DNA from: Actinomadura rudentiformis
Lineage (GTDB): Bacteria > Actinomycetota > Actinomycetes > Streptosporangiales > Streptosporangiaceae
Direction of reading: 5' to 3'
DNA: 64,000 nt
Assembly (NCBI RefSeq): GCF_008923185.1
Contig: NZ_WBMT01000022.1
Coordinates: forward strand, 62,001 to 126,000
Shown here one piece after another: positions 43,798-53,386 of this stretch. Each line of letters begins with the position of its first letter. Within the stretch, counting starts at the first letter, position 1. Both the position numbers and the translations under genes were made by a program. The notes beneath the pieces are model-generated. The model searched no databases and was not told where the DNA came from. It worked only from the letters and a program-made list of their open reading frames with translations.

Positions 43798-44265
43798 AGG
43801 GCAATCAAGACACAGTGGCGCCCGCGGCACAACGACCTTCCCTTGACGTGACGGCACCGTGCCCTAGGGAAGGTGACGTGGGACAAGTCGCCGCTAAGGC
43901 GGCGATCCATGGCGAGACTTCGCGGTAAGCAGGGCCGCCGACGATGTTTGTCGCCGGGTGGACGCTGAGCCTCAATCGCTCCGTGACCTACAGAACGTAC
44001 ATTGAGCATCACGGTGATCCCGCACTGCAGCAACGTCGCTGACCGAATGACCGGCGCAGCGGATGTGCCCGCCAGCTCCCCCCGGCGCACAACCTGCGTG
44101 GGGCACGATCCACTACGTACGGAACGTTGTCCGAGCGGCCGGGCGAGCTATCCGGGGGTCTGGGGGGTCGTCCCCGGGCAACTCCTCGGGACGAACATTC
44201 CATAGGCGCAGCGGAGTGGCTGCGGGGGCAGAACGCTCCCACAAGGCAGAAAGGGACACGGCGCG
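43798..44265. other. 468-bp divergent intergenic region
   Basis: Lies between the minus-strand PQQ pair and the plus-strand PAS-GGDEF-EAL gene. Seen: a 7-bp hairpin TCGCCGC/GCGGCGA (43888-43905), a palindrome ATCACGGTGAT near 44011, and AAGGGA shortly before the ATG at 44266. Promoters cannot be placed confidently. No gene seen. Confidence 0.4.
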
Positions 44266-47200
44266 ATGAGCGGCGAGAACGCTCGGAGGGCGGTGGGGCG
44301 GGGTCGTGACCGTGAAGCACGGCGGACGTCCCGGCGCGTGCCGTCCTCGGCGGTGCCCATCGGCATCGTCGCGATCATCGGCGTGCTCTACGCCATCGGC
44401 TCCCTGCTGGGGTGGGGCGGCTCGGCCTTCACGGCCTGGGCCGAGGTGGCGGCCGCCGCCGCGGCGACAGGCTCGCTGCTGGTCGCGGCCCGCCGGCTGA
44501 ACGCGGCCCAGCCTGACGGCGACCCGCCGGATGACTCCACCCTGGAGGACTCCCGGCTGGACTTCCAGCCCGGCGCCCTGCCGCCGGACCCCACCGCCGC
44601 GGAGTCGATGGTGGACGACGCCGGATCCCCGGCGCGCGGCCAGGGGGAGACCCAGTGGCGCGCGTCCTGGCGGTGGTACGGGATCGCCGCGGCCTGCTGG
44701 CTCGTAGGCTCGATCGGCTCGGCCATCTCCCCCTCGTCCGGCCGCAGCGCGATGTCGGCGTCGGTCTTCGACCTCTTCTACCTGGCCGCCGTGATCGCCC
44801 TGGTGATCGGCATGGTCGTGCCGACCAGGCTGCCCCGCGACGCCCGGACCTGGCTGCGGTACGCGGGCGACACGTACGTGTGCGTCTGCGCCCTCTTCGT
44901 GCTGGGCTGGGTGACGCTGTTCAGCGACCTCTACCGGCGGTCCGGCGAGACACCTGCCGAGTTCCTGCTCGAACTGCTCTACCCGCTCGTCGACACCGTC
45001 CTGGTGTGCGGCGCGCTGTCGTTCGTCCTCGGTGCCGCGCGCGGGCACCGGCGTTCGGCCTGGCTGGGGTACGTGGCGCTTGTCGCGTTCGCCGCCGCGG
45101 ACGTGGTGAGCCTGACCGTCCGGCTGCGGGGCGGCGCCGTGGCCGACGATCCCGCCGACATCCTGCGTCTGGGCGGCCTGCTGATGCTCGCGCTCGTGCC
45201 CTGGAACGGGCCCAGCGGCAGCAGGATCCGCGAGTCGGCCGACGAACCCGGCCGGATGATCGGCCCCGGGCTCGCGCCGGCCGCCGTGGCGGCCGCGGCC
45301 ACCCTCTTCGTGGCGGGCCGCGGGCTCGCCGGGACCGACGGGCTGGAGCCCGTCGTCTCGCTGGTGGCGGGGTCGGCGACCATCGTGCTGCTCGTCCGGC
45401 TGGCCGGGCTCCTGCGCGAGAACGACGGCCTGCGGCGCGCCGTCGACACCGGCGAGGAACACTTCCGGGCTCTCTCGGAGAGCATCAACGACGCGGTGCT
45501 GATCTGCGACCTCGACGCGGTCGTGCAGTACGCCAGTGCCGGAGCGCTCCGCACCTACCGCTACGCCCCGGACGAGCTGCTCGGCCGCCCGCTGCACGAG
45601 ATCATCCATCCGGAGGACGTGCCGCATGTCCAGGACGTCTTCTCCGAGTTCCTGAAGGCCGAGGAGGGCACGACCACGGCCGACGACGACCCGGTGCCCG
45701 ACACGCTCCGGGTGTCCTGCCGGGTACGGGCGGCCGACGGGACCTGGCTGCCGACCGAATCGACGATCTCCCGCTACAGCGGTACGGGGGAGGCGCCGGG
45801 CCGGCTGCTGGTCACCACGCGCGACCTGAGCGAGCAGGCCGCCCTGCAACGCCAGGTCACCCACCTGACGTTCCACGACGGCCTGACGGGCCTGCCCAAC
45901 CGTGCCTACTTCGAGGAGCGCACCCGCGAGGTGCTGTCCCGCAAGGAGTGCGGCGGCAAGGTCGCCGTGGTCTTCGCCGACCTGGACGGCTTCACCGCGG
46001 TCAACGACTCCGCGGGGCACGCGGCGGGCGACCAGGTGCTGGCGCAGGCGGCCCGCAGGCTGCGGGCCACGGTCCAGGCCGACGACACCGTGGCCCGCTG
46101 GGGCGGCGACGAGTTCGCCGTCCTCGTGGAGAATCCCGCCGAGACGCAGACGGCGGTCGAGCTCGCCGAACGGCTGCTGCGCGTGCTCTCGGTCGAGCCG
46201 TACCGCGTCGGCAGCAAGGGCATCGTGCTCACCGCCAGCGTCGGGATCGCCTTCGTGGTCGACCAGGAGCCGGGCACCGTGTCCGGCAACGCGCTCGGCG
46301 GCACCCCTGGCACCGTCTCCGGCATCGAGCTGGACGGCCAGCGTGGCGCCGGTCATGGCGCGGAGACCCCGGGGGAGGCGGACGGGTCCCTGAACGCTGG
46401 GCGGCGGCTGCGGCGGAACGCGGCGGAGCTGATCCGGAACGGCGACCTCGCGATGGCACGCGCCAAGGAGCTGGGCGGCGGGCGGGTCGAGGTCTTCGCC
46501 CCGCACATGCACGCCGACGTCGTACGGCGCCTGGAGCTCGGCAGCGACCTGCAGCGCGCGCTGGCCGAGGAGGAGTTCACCGTCGAGTTCCAGCCGGTGG
46601 TCGAGCTCGCCACGTCCAGGGTCACCGGCGTGGAGGCCCTGGTGCGCTGGTGGCGGGGGAACGACGCCGTGCCGCCGGAGGAGTTCATCGGCCCCGCCGA
46701 GGTGTCCGGCCTGATGATCCCGCTGGGGGACTGGGTGCTGCGCGAGGCCTGCCGCGAGGTGGCGCGCTGGCGGCGCGAGTCCTGGGAGGTGGGGTTGTCG
46801 GTCAACTTCACCGCCCGCCAGATCGCCGCGCCGCGGTTCGTGGAGTCGGTCGCGGCCGCGCTGGAGGAGACCGGGCTGCCGCCGCAGGCCCTCACCCTCG
46901 AGGTGAAGGAGGAGGTGCTGGTCGAGGACGCCGGGCAGAGCGTGGAACGCCTGTCGGCGTTGCGCGATCTGGGCGTCCGGCTCGCGATCGACGACTTCGG
47001 CACGGGCTATGCCTCGCTGGCCTACCTCGGCCAGCTCCCGGTGGACATCATCAAGATCGACCCGTCGTTCGTGGCCGGGCTGGGATCCGACGAGACGCTC
47101 ACGCTGCTCACCAGGACGATCGTGCGGCTCGGGCGCGACCTCGGGCTGACCGTGGTCGCCGAGGGCATCGAACGGCCCGAGCAGCTGGAGCTGCTGCGCG

Positions 47201-47352
47201 AGATGGACTGCCCGCGCGGGCAAGGCTTCCTGGTGGCCCGGCCCATGGCCGCCGGACGTGTCGAATCCCTGGTCCGCACCAATCTCGGCGCGCCGGACGT
47301 CGCAGGAGGGACCACCCTGCCGCTGGAAGGAACGGCGCTTTCACCGGGCTGA
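44266..47352 (+). CDS. Membrane PAS-GGDEF-EAL protein (c-di-GMP signalling)
   Basis: A 1028-residue protein. Roughly residues 25-390 hold about ten membrane helices with an early Pro/Asp-rich loop. A PAS domain (about 395-525, FRALSESINDAVL) is followed by a GGDEF domain (GGDEF near 612-616) and EAL (EAL near 789-791, with LEVKEEVL, DDFGTGYASL, EGIE). The GGDEF domain holds a Gly-rich insert of about 45 residues between VGIAF and ELIRNGDLAMARAK, containing a repeated GTVSG unit. Both active sites look intact. AAGGGA precedes the ATG. Different membrane module from the first GGDEF-EAL protein. Confidence 0.9.
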   Translation: MSGENARRAVGRGRDREARRTSRRVPSSAVPIGIVAIIGVLYAIGSLLGWGGSAFTAWAEVAAAAAATGSLLVAARRLNAAQPDGDPPDDSTLEDSRLDFQPGALPPDPTAAESMVDDAGSPARGQGETQWRASWRWYGIAAACWLVGSIGSAISPSSGRSAMSASVFDLFYLAAVIALVIGMVVPTRLPRDARTWLRYAGDTYVCVCALFVLGWVTLFSDLYRRSGETPAEFLLELLYPLVDTVLVCGALSFVLGAARGHRRSAWLGYVALVAFAAADVVSLTVRLRGGAVADDPADILRLGGLLMLALVPWNGPSGSRIRESADEPGRMIGPGLAPAAVAAAATLFVAGRGLAGTDGLEPVVSLVAGSATIVLLVRLAGLLRENDGLRRAVDTGEEHFRALSESINDAVLICDLDAVVQYASAGALRTYRYAPDELLGRPLHEIIHPEDVPHVQDVFSEFLKAEEGTTTADDDPVPDTLRVSCRVRAADGTWLPTESTISRYSGTGEAPGRLLVTTRDLSEQAALQRQVTHLTFHDGLTGLPNRAYFEERTREVLSRKECGGKVAVVFADLDGFTAVNDSAGHAAGDQVLAQAARRLRATVQADDTVARWGGDEFAVLVENPAETQTAVELAERLLRVLSVEPYRVGSKGIVLTASVGIAFVVDQEPGTVSGNALGGTPGTVSGIELDGQRGAGHGAETPGEADGSLNAGRRLRRNAAELIRNGDLAMARAKELGGGRVEVFAPHMHADVVRRLELGSDLQRALAEEEFTVEFQPVVELATSRVTGVEALVRWWRGNDAVPPEEFIGPAEVSGLMIPLGDWVLREACREVARWRRESWEVGLSVNFTARQIAAPRFVESVAAALEETGLPPQALTLEVKEEVLVEDAGQSVERLSALRDLGVRLAIDDFGTGYASLAYLGQLPVDIIKIDPSFVAGLGSDETLTLLTRTIVRLGRDLGLTVVAEGIERPEQLELLREMDCPRGQGFLVARPMAAGRVESLVRTNLGAPDVAGGTTLPLEGTALSPG

Positions 47353-47464
47353 TCTGGCTACGGGAGGCCTCGCTCGGGCGGGGCCCGACCTCCCCAGTCT
47401 CATATGTCGAGACAATATGTCCAAGGATTTGACCCACGCCGGGAAGTCGGCGAAAGTGGCTTCC

Positions 47465-47515
47465 GTGCAGAGCGGTTCCATCATTCTCGTAGTACTTGGT
47501 CGGCGCGCAGGCTGA
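47465..47515 (+). CDS. ilv leader peptide (16 residues, Ile-Ile-Leu-Val-Val-Leu)
   Basis: A 16-codon frame starting at GTG reads V(M)QSGSIILVVLGRRAG. It contains six branched-chain residues in a row, with rare codons GTA GTA CTT. It ends inside the first arm of a hairpin upstream of ilvB. The pattern (Ile/Leu/Val run, then basic residues, then a terminator) matches ilv leader peptides of actinobacteria such as Corynebacterium. TTGACC (47429-47434) and GAAAGT (47452-47457) suggest transcription starts at the GTG (leaderless). A longer in-frame start is ATG 47417. Confidence 0.75.
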   Translation: MQSGSIILVVLGRRAG

Positions 47516-47572
47516 TCAAGCACTTCCACCTGCGCGCGCCCCTCGACCGCCAACCGGCGGCGGGGGTTTTTT
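47498..47572 (+). promoter_or_regulatory. Transcription attenuator of ilvBNC
   Basis: Two exclusive structures. The terminator pairs CCCC (47539-47542) and CCGCC (47547-47551) with GGCGG and GGGG (47556-47566), then T6 (47567-47572), a real U-run in an otherwise very GC-rich genome. The antiterminator pairs GGTCG plus GCGCGCAGG (47498-47511) with CCTGCGCGC (47529-47537) and CGACC (47544-47548), with a 6-nt bulge, using part of the terminator arm. Ribosome stalling at the leader's Val/Leu codons would favour the antiterminator; a ribosome at the leader stop would cover its first arm and allow termination. Confidence 0.75.
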
Positions 47573-47629
47573 GTTGGCCGTGTTAGCCGCAAAGCCCTTC
47601 AGCCCGACTCTCCCCAAGGAAACAGGAAC

Positions 47630-49375
47630 ATGACGACCGAACAGATGACGGGAGCCCAGGCGCTGGTCCGCGCCCTGGAGAACGTCGGCGTCGATACGGT
47701 GTTCGGCATCCCCGGAGGGGCGATCCTCCCGGCGTACGACCCGCTCTTCGACTCGAAGAAGCTGCGCCACATCCTCGTCCGCCACGAGCAGGGCGCCGGG
47801 CACGCCGCGCAGGGCTACGCGATGGTGACCGGCAAGGTCGGCGTGTGCATGGCCACCAGCGGCCCGGGCGCCACCAACCTGGTCACGCCGATCTCCGACG
47901 CGTACATGGACTCGGTCCCCATGGTGGCGATCACCGGTCAGGTCCCGAGCGCCTCGATCGGCACGGACGCCTTCCAGGAGGCGGACATCGCGGGCATCAC
48001 GATGCCGATCACCAAGCACAACTTCCTGGTGACGAGGGCGGAGGACATCGGCCGCACGATCGTCGAGGCGTTCCACATCGCCTCCACCGGCCGCCCCGGC
48101 CCGGTCCTGGTCGACATCTCCAAGGACGCGCTGCAGGCCACGTTCGGCTTCGAGTGGCCGGTGCAGATGCAGCTTCCGGGCTACCGGCCCGTCACCCGGC
48201 CGCACTCCAAGCAGGTGCGCGAGGCGGCACGGCTGATCGTCGAGGCGGAGCGCCCGGTGCTGTACGTGGGCGGCGGCGTCATCAAGGCCGGCGCCTCGGC
48301 CGAGCTCAAGGTCCTCGCCGAGCTGACCGGCGCGCCCGTCGTCACGACCCTGATGGCCAAGGGCGCGCTGCCCGACAGCCACCCGCTGCACATGGGCATG
48401 CCCGGCATGCACGGGAGCGTCGGCGCGGTCGGCGCCCTGCAGAAGGCCGACCTGCTGGTCACCCTGGGCGCCCGCTTCGACGACCGGGTCACCGGCAAGC
48501 TCGACGGCTTCGCCCCCTTCGCCAAGGTCGTGCACGCCGACATCGACCCGGCCGAGATCTCCAAGAACCGGCACGCCGACGTCCCGATCGTCGGCGACGC
48601 CCGCGAGGTCATCGCGGACCTGATCGTCGCGGTGCAGAACGAGCACGAGAACGGCCACAAGGGCGACTACGCGGACTGGTGGCGCCAGCTCAACGCCTGG
48701 CGCGACACCTACCCGCTGGGCTACGACAAGCCCGACGACGGCTCCCTGTCACCGCAGCACGTCATCGAGCGCATCGGCCAGCTGGTCGGCCCGGAGGCCT
48801 ACTACGTGGCGGGCGTCGGCCAGCACCAGATGTGGGCCGCGCAGTTCATCAAGTACGAGCGGCCCGGCGCGTTCCTCAACTCCGGCGGCGCGGGCACCAT
48901 GGGCTACGCGGTCCCCGCCGCGATGGGCGCCAAGGTCGGCGCGCCGGACACCCAGGTCTGGGCGATCGACGGCGACGGCTGCTTCCAGATGACCAACCAG
49001 GAGCTGGCCACCTGCGCGATCGAGGGCATCCCGGTCAAGATCGCCGTCATCAACAACGGCAATCTCGGCATGGTCCGGCAGTGGCAGACGCTCTTCTACA
49101 ACGAGCGCTACTCCAACACCAATCTCCATTCGAAGCGGATCCCCGACTTCGTGAAGCTGGCCGAGGCGTACGGTTGCGTGGGGTTGCGCTGTGACCGCGC
49201 GGAGGACGTCGACGCCACCATCGCCAAGGCGATGGAGATCAACGACGCCCCCGTCGTGATCGACTTCGTCGTCCACCAGGACGCCATGGTCTGGCCGATG
49301 GTCGCCGCCGGCACCACCAACGACGACATCAAGATCGCCCGGGACCTGGCCCCCGACTTCGAGAACGGAGACTGA
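47630..49375 (+). CDS. ilvB: Acetolactate synthase, large (catalytic) subunit
   Basis: A 581-residue ThDP enzyme for the first common step of Val, Leu and Ile synthesis (two pyruvates to acetolactate, or pyruvate plus 2-ketobutyrate). The catalytic Glu in VRHEQGAGHAAQGYA, the ThDP motif GDGCFQMTNQEL, and FAD-domain segments are complete. AGGAA lies upstream of the ATG. It heads ilvB-ilvN-ilvC; expression is controlled by the attenuator directly upstream. Ordinary length. Confidence 0.97.
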   Translation: MTTEQMTGAQALVRALENVGVDTVFGIPGGAILPAYDPLFDSKKLRHILVRHEQGAGHAAQGYAMVTGKVGVCMATSGPGATNLVTPISDAYMDSVPMVAITGQVPSASIGTDAFQEADIAGITMPITKHNFLVTRAEDIGRTIVEAFHIASTGRPGPVLVDISKDALQATFGFEWPVQMQLPGYRPVTRPHSKQVREAARLIVEAERPVLYVGGGVIKAGASAELKVLAELTGAPVVTTLMAKGALPDSHPLHMGMPGMHGSVGAVGALQKADLLVTLGARFDDRVTGKLDGFAPFAKVVHADIDPAEISKNRHADVPIVGDAREVIADLIVAVQNEHENGHKGDYADWWRQLNAWRDTYPLGYDKPDDGSLSPQHVIERIGQLVGPEAYYVAGVGQHQMWAAQFIKYERPGAFLNSGGAGTMGYAVPAAMGAKVGAPDTQVWAIDGDGCFQMTNQELATCAIEGIPVKIAVINNGNLGMVRQWQTLFYNERYSNTNLHSKRIPDFVKLAEAYGCVGLRCDRAEDVDATIAKAMEINDAPVVIDFVVHQDAMVWPMVAAGTTNDDIKIARDLAPDFENGD

Positions 49376-49380
49376 CCGAG

Positions 49381-49905
49381 ATGAGCATGCACACTCTCTC
49401 CGTCCTGGTGGAGAACAAGCCCGGCATCCTGGCGCGGGTGGCGGCCCTGTTCTCCCGCCGGGGGTTCAACATCGAGTCGCTGGCCGTCGGCACCACCGAG
49501 CACCCCGAGATCTCCCGCATGACGATCGTGGTGAACGTCGAGGAGCTGCCGCTGGAGCAGGTCACCAAGCAGCTCAACAAGCTGGTGAACGTGCTCAAGA
49601 TCGTCGAGCTGGACCCGTCCCAGTCGGTGCAGCGCGAGCTGATCCTGGTCAAGGTGCGCGCCGACGCCGAGACCCGCTCGCAGGTCCTGGAGACCGTCCA
49701 GCTGTTCCGCGCCAAGGTCGTCGACGTGGCCCCCGACGCCGTCACCATCGAGGCCACCGGCAACCGCGACAAGCTGGAGGCCTTCATCCGGGTGCTGGAG
49801 CCGTTCGGCATCAAGGAGCTGGTCCAGTCGGGCATGGTGGCCATCGGCCGCGGCGCCCGTTCCATCACCGACCGCTCGCTGCGCGCCATCGAGCGCAGCG
49901 CGTGA
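49381..49905 (+). CDS. ilvN: Acetolactate synthase, small regulatory subunit
   Basis: A 174-residue subunit with an N-terminal ACT domain (TLSVLVENKPGILARVAALFSRRGFNIESL) that binds valine for feedback inhibition, and a C-terminal activation domain (IEATGNRDKLEAFIRVLEPFGIKELV). The gene starts 5 bp after the ilvB stop, so translation is coupled. Complete and typical. Confidence 0.96.
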   Translation: MSMHTLSVLVENKPGILARVAALFSRRGFNIESLAVGTTEHPEISRMTIVVNVEELPLEQVTKQLNKLVNVLKIVELDPSQSVQRELILVKVRADAETRSQVLETVQLFRAKVVDVAPDAVTIEATGNRDKLEAFIRVLEPFGIKELVQSGMVAIGRGARSITDRSLRAIERSA

Positions 49906-49956
49906 GCACGACCCCTGAAGTACGACCCATCACCGAAAGTGAAAGGCAGCACCACA

Positions 49957-50949
<993 letters not shown>

Positions 50950-50967
50950 GCCTGCGCCTCACCCGAA

Positions 50968-50996
50968 GCGGGGACGCCCACCCCGGGCGCCCCCGC
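50968..50996 (+). terminator. Terminator of ilvBNC
   Basis: 12-bp stem with one A-C mismatch (GCGGGGACGCCC with GGGCGCCCCCGC, loop ACCCC), 18 bp after the ilvC stop. Confidence 0.6.
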
Positions 50997-51033
50997 CTTC
51001 GCGTGCCCCGCTGAGCGCGCAGGCCGGTCGCGT

Positions 51034-51864
51034 TCAGCGGAGCGAGGGGCGGTGTTTGTCGATCACCCGCGCCAGGACGCGGGGGGTGATGCGGCGGAGC
51101 GCGGCGCGGAGCCGGGGGTGCTTCTTGCCCGTGCGGATCAGCACGGCGAGGTGGCCGCCCTTGGTGAAGTAGATCTTCGCTGTGGTGGTCGAGTCGAGCC
51201 CTCGCCGTTGCGGCTCGGTCTTGATCTTGTCGCCGCGGATCGTTCCGAAGCGGGCCGTACGGGTGACACCGAGGGCGGACGCGGACACGTGCACGTCCCA
51301 GCGTCCGGGGCCGACGGCGGACGCGCCCGGGTCGGCCTGGACCTCGAAGCCGCCGTCCTCGCACGGGTCGGCGGGAAAACGGTGCTCGACCCCGGTGCGG
51401 CGTTCGCGGAGGAGCACCTCGACCTTGGTCTCGCGTGCCTCGATGCGCTCGATGCACGCATGGCCGCGCACGCGGAGCTTCTTGCCGTGCCACGAGACGG
51501 CGTCGAGCCGGTGCTCCACACCCACCTCGCCGGTGATGTCAGCGTCCTGCCGGGGAACGCCGCGCAGGTACGGATGGAGGGCGTACACGCGGCCGCCCAC
51601 CACGACGGCGCCCGCCTTGACGCCCTCGACCTCGTCACGGATCAGGCGCTCCAGCTCGTCGTCCAGGCCGTGCACGATGCAGAACGCGCGCAGCCGGTAC
51701 GCGAGGGGAAGCGAGGCGCGGGCGGCGTCGCTCAGCCCCTCGCCCAGGACCTGCCGGGTGCCCTGGAGCAAGCGGCCGCGTTGCTCGTCGTCCATGTCGA
51801 GGAAGCGGTGGTCGTACACGCGGAGGACATCGTGGAGCACACTGATCGCGCAGTCTGAGGACAC
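51034..51864 (-). CDS. Stand-alone C-terminal domain of a teichoic-acid-type glycosyltransferase
   Basis: A 276-residue protein that resembles only the C-terminal accessory region of actinobacterial family-2 glycosyltransferases (LPLAYRLRAFCIVHGLDDEL, VYALHPYLRGVP, LRERRTGVEHRFP, GRWDVHVSASALGVTRTARFG). The N-terminal nucleotide-sugar-binding domain is missing: the sequence upstream of about residue 10 is PadR promoter DNA. GTG 51864 has AGGAG 6 nt upstream, so it may still be expressed. It could be a remnant of a deletion or a genuine accessory protein. Adjacent genes give no glycosyltransferase partner. Confidence 0.6.
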   Translation of the reverse strand: MSSDCAISVLHDVLRVYDHRFLDMDDEQRGRLLQGTRQVLGEGLSDAARASLPLAYRLRAFCIVHGLDDELERLIRDEVEGVKAGAVVVGGRVYALHPYLRGVPRQDADITGEVGVEHRLDAVSWHGKKLRVRGHACIERIEARETKVEVLLRERRTGVEHRFPADPCEDGGFEVQADPGASAVGPGRWDVHVSASALGVTRTARFGTIRGDKIKTEPQRRGLDSTTTAKIYFTKGGHLAVLIRTGKKHPRLRAALRRITPRVLARVIDKHRPSLR

Positions 51865-51960
51865 AAGGCTCTCCTGAAGGCGGGGACACCCGTTACGGTA
51901 AGGCTCCGGCAGATCGCCTACAGTGAAATCCGCACAGCGTGTCGTCCCGGTCACAGTGAA

Positions 51961-52007
51961 TGCATACTCGGTATTGCGGTCTGGATACCTCGTATGCATA
52001 CTTGGTA
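51961..52007. promoter_or_regulatory. Candidate PadR operator
   Basis: TGCATACTCGGTA (51961-51973) recurs as TGCATACTTGGTA (51995-52007), and a perfect palindrome GTATGCATAC (51992-52001) overlaps the second copy. ATAC-rich dyads are typical PadR targets. The site ends 3 bp before the padR start. Confidence 0.6.
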
Positions 52008-52010
52008 CGC

Positions 52011-52619
52011 ATGTCGATCCGTCACGGTCTCCTGGCACTTCTGGCCCAGGGACCCCGCTATGGCTACCAGCTGCGCGCCGAGTTCGAGTCGTCCACCGGG
52101 GCGACCTGGCCGCTGAACATCGGTCAGGTCTACTCCACCCTCTCCCGGCTCGAACGGGACGAGCTCGTCACCCGGGTGGGCGCCGACGACGAGGGCCGCT
52201 TCGTCTACCGGATCACCCCCGCGGGCGAGGCGGACGTACGGCAGTGGTTCGCCACCCCCATCGCCCGTGCCGACCGGCCCCGCGACGAGCTGGCCATCAA
52301 GCTCGCCATGGCGGTGACGACCCCCGGTATCGACGTCCGCCAGGTGGTCCAGTCCCAGCGCACCGCGACCCTGAGGTCGCTCCAGGACCTCACCCGGCTC
52401 AAGGCCGACGCCCCCGCGATCCCTGCCGACTCCGGCGACCGGGCCTGGCGCCTGGTCCTCGAGTCCATGATCTTCCAGGCCGAGGCCGAGGTGCGCTGGC
52501 TCGACCACTGCGAGGCCTATGTCGTCCGCGCCGAGCACGCGGACCACCCGGGCCTGCCCGCCCCGGTGCCGGCCGAGGGGCCCGGCACCCCCCAGACCGC
52601 GAAGGGGGGACGCCGATGA
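52011..52619 (+). CDS. PadR family transcriptional regulator
   Basis: A 202-residue regulator. The winged-helix domain (LLALLAQGPRYGYQLRAEFE, GQVYSTLSRLERDELV) is classical PadR, and a C-terminal coiled-coil dimerisation region follows. ATG 52011 directly follows the candidate operator. Its last codon overlaps the start of an ABC ATPase gene (ATGA), so the three genes are one operon. PadR proteins often repress a neighbouring exporter until its substrate binds. Confidence 0.92.
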   Translation: MSIRHGLLALLAQGPRYGYQLRAEFESSTGATWPLNIGQVYSTLSRLERDELVTRVGADDEGRFVYRITPAGEADVRQWFATPIARADRPRDELAIKLAMAVTTPGIDVRQVVQSQRTATLRSLQDLTRLKADAPAIPADSGDRAWRLVLESMIFQAEAEVRWLDHCEAYVVRAEHADHPGLPAPVPAEGPGTPQTAKGGRR

Positions 52620-53386
52620 GCGTCCTTGCCAATCCTCCCCATGCCGAGCCTCCCCACGCCGGTGGAACCCACACCGTCCTGGAGATGCACGGCGTCTCCC
52701 GCGACCACGGTGCCGGCGCCAACCTCGTGCACGCCCTCCAGGAGATCAGCCTGGCCGTGGCGGCGGGGGAGTTCGTCGCCGTGATGGGCCCGTCCGGGTC
52801 CGGCAAGTCCACGTTGCTCACCCTCGCGGGCGGGCTCGACGCGCCCACCGGCGGTCGCGTCGTCGTCGAGGGCGCCGACCTGGGCACGCTGCGCAAGGCC
52901 GGGCTCGCGGCGCTCCGCCGCCGCAGCATCGGCTATGTCTTCCAGGACCTGAACCTGATCCCGAGCCTCACCGCGGCGGAGAACGTGATGTTGCCGCGCG
53001 AGCTCGACGGCGCCCGGGCCCGGCAGGCCCGCCGTGAGGCGGCCCTCGCCCTCCAGGAGGTGGGCATCCCCGAGCTCGCCGACCGGTTCCCCGACGAGAT
53101 GTCCGGCGGCCAGCAGCAGCGGGTGGCGATCGCCCGGGCCCTGGTCGGCGACCGCCGGCTGGTCCTGGCCGACGAGCCGACCGGCGCGCTGGACAGCCAG
53201 ACCGGCGAGGACGTCATGCGCATCCTGCGCGCCCGCTGCGACGCCGGAGCGGCCTGTCTCATGGTCACGCACGAGTCCCGGCACGCCGCCTGGGCCGACC
53301 GGGTGATCTTCCTGCGGGACGGCCGGATGGTCGACGCCACCGGCGGGCGGCCCGGTCCCGAGTCCCTCCTGCAGGAGACCCGGTGA
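52616..53386 (+). CDS. ABC transporter ATP-binding protein (MacB/LolD type)
   Basis: A 256-residue ATPase with Walker A GPSGSGKST, Q-loop FQDLNLI, signature MSGGQQQRVAIARAL, Walker B LVLADEPTGALD and H-loop THESRHA. The type pairs with FtsX-like permeases that move lipids, peptides or antibiotics outward. Its start overlaps padR and its stop overlaps the permease (GTGA), giving tight coupling. Confidence 0.94.
   Translation: MSVLANPPHAEPPHAGGTHTVLEMHGVSRDHGAGANLVHALQEISLAVAAGEFVAVMGPSGSGKSTLLTLAGGLDAPTGGRVVVEGADLGTLRKAGLAALRRRSIGYVFQDLNLIPSLTAAENVMLPRELDGARARQARREAALALQEVGIPELADRFPDEMSGGQQQRVAIARALVGDRRLVLADEPTGALDSQTGEDVMRILRARCDAGAACLMVTHESRHAAWADRVIFLRDGRMVDATGGRPGPESLLQETR

Noticed and set aside
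44113..47223. 1036-codon minus-strand open frame opposite the PAS-GGDEF-EAL gene
   Set aside because: The plus-strand frame has clear catalytic motifs; the antisense frame has none and is low-complexity.
47404..47586. 60-codon frame before ilvB as a protein gene
   Set aside because: It runs through the terminator hairpin in another frame; the leader peptide frame (47465-47515) explains the region better.
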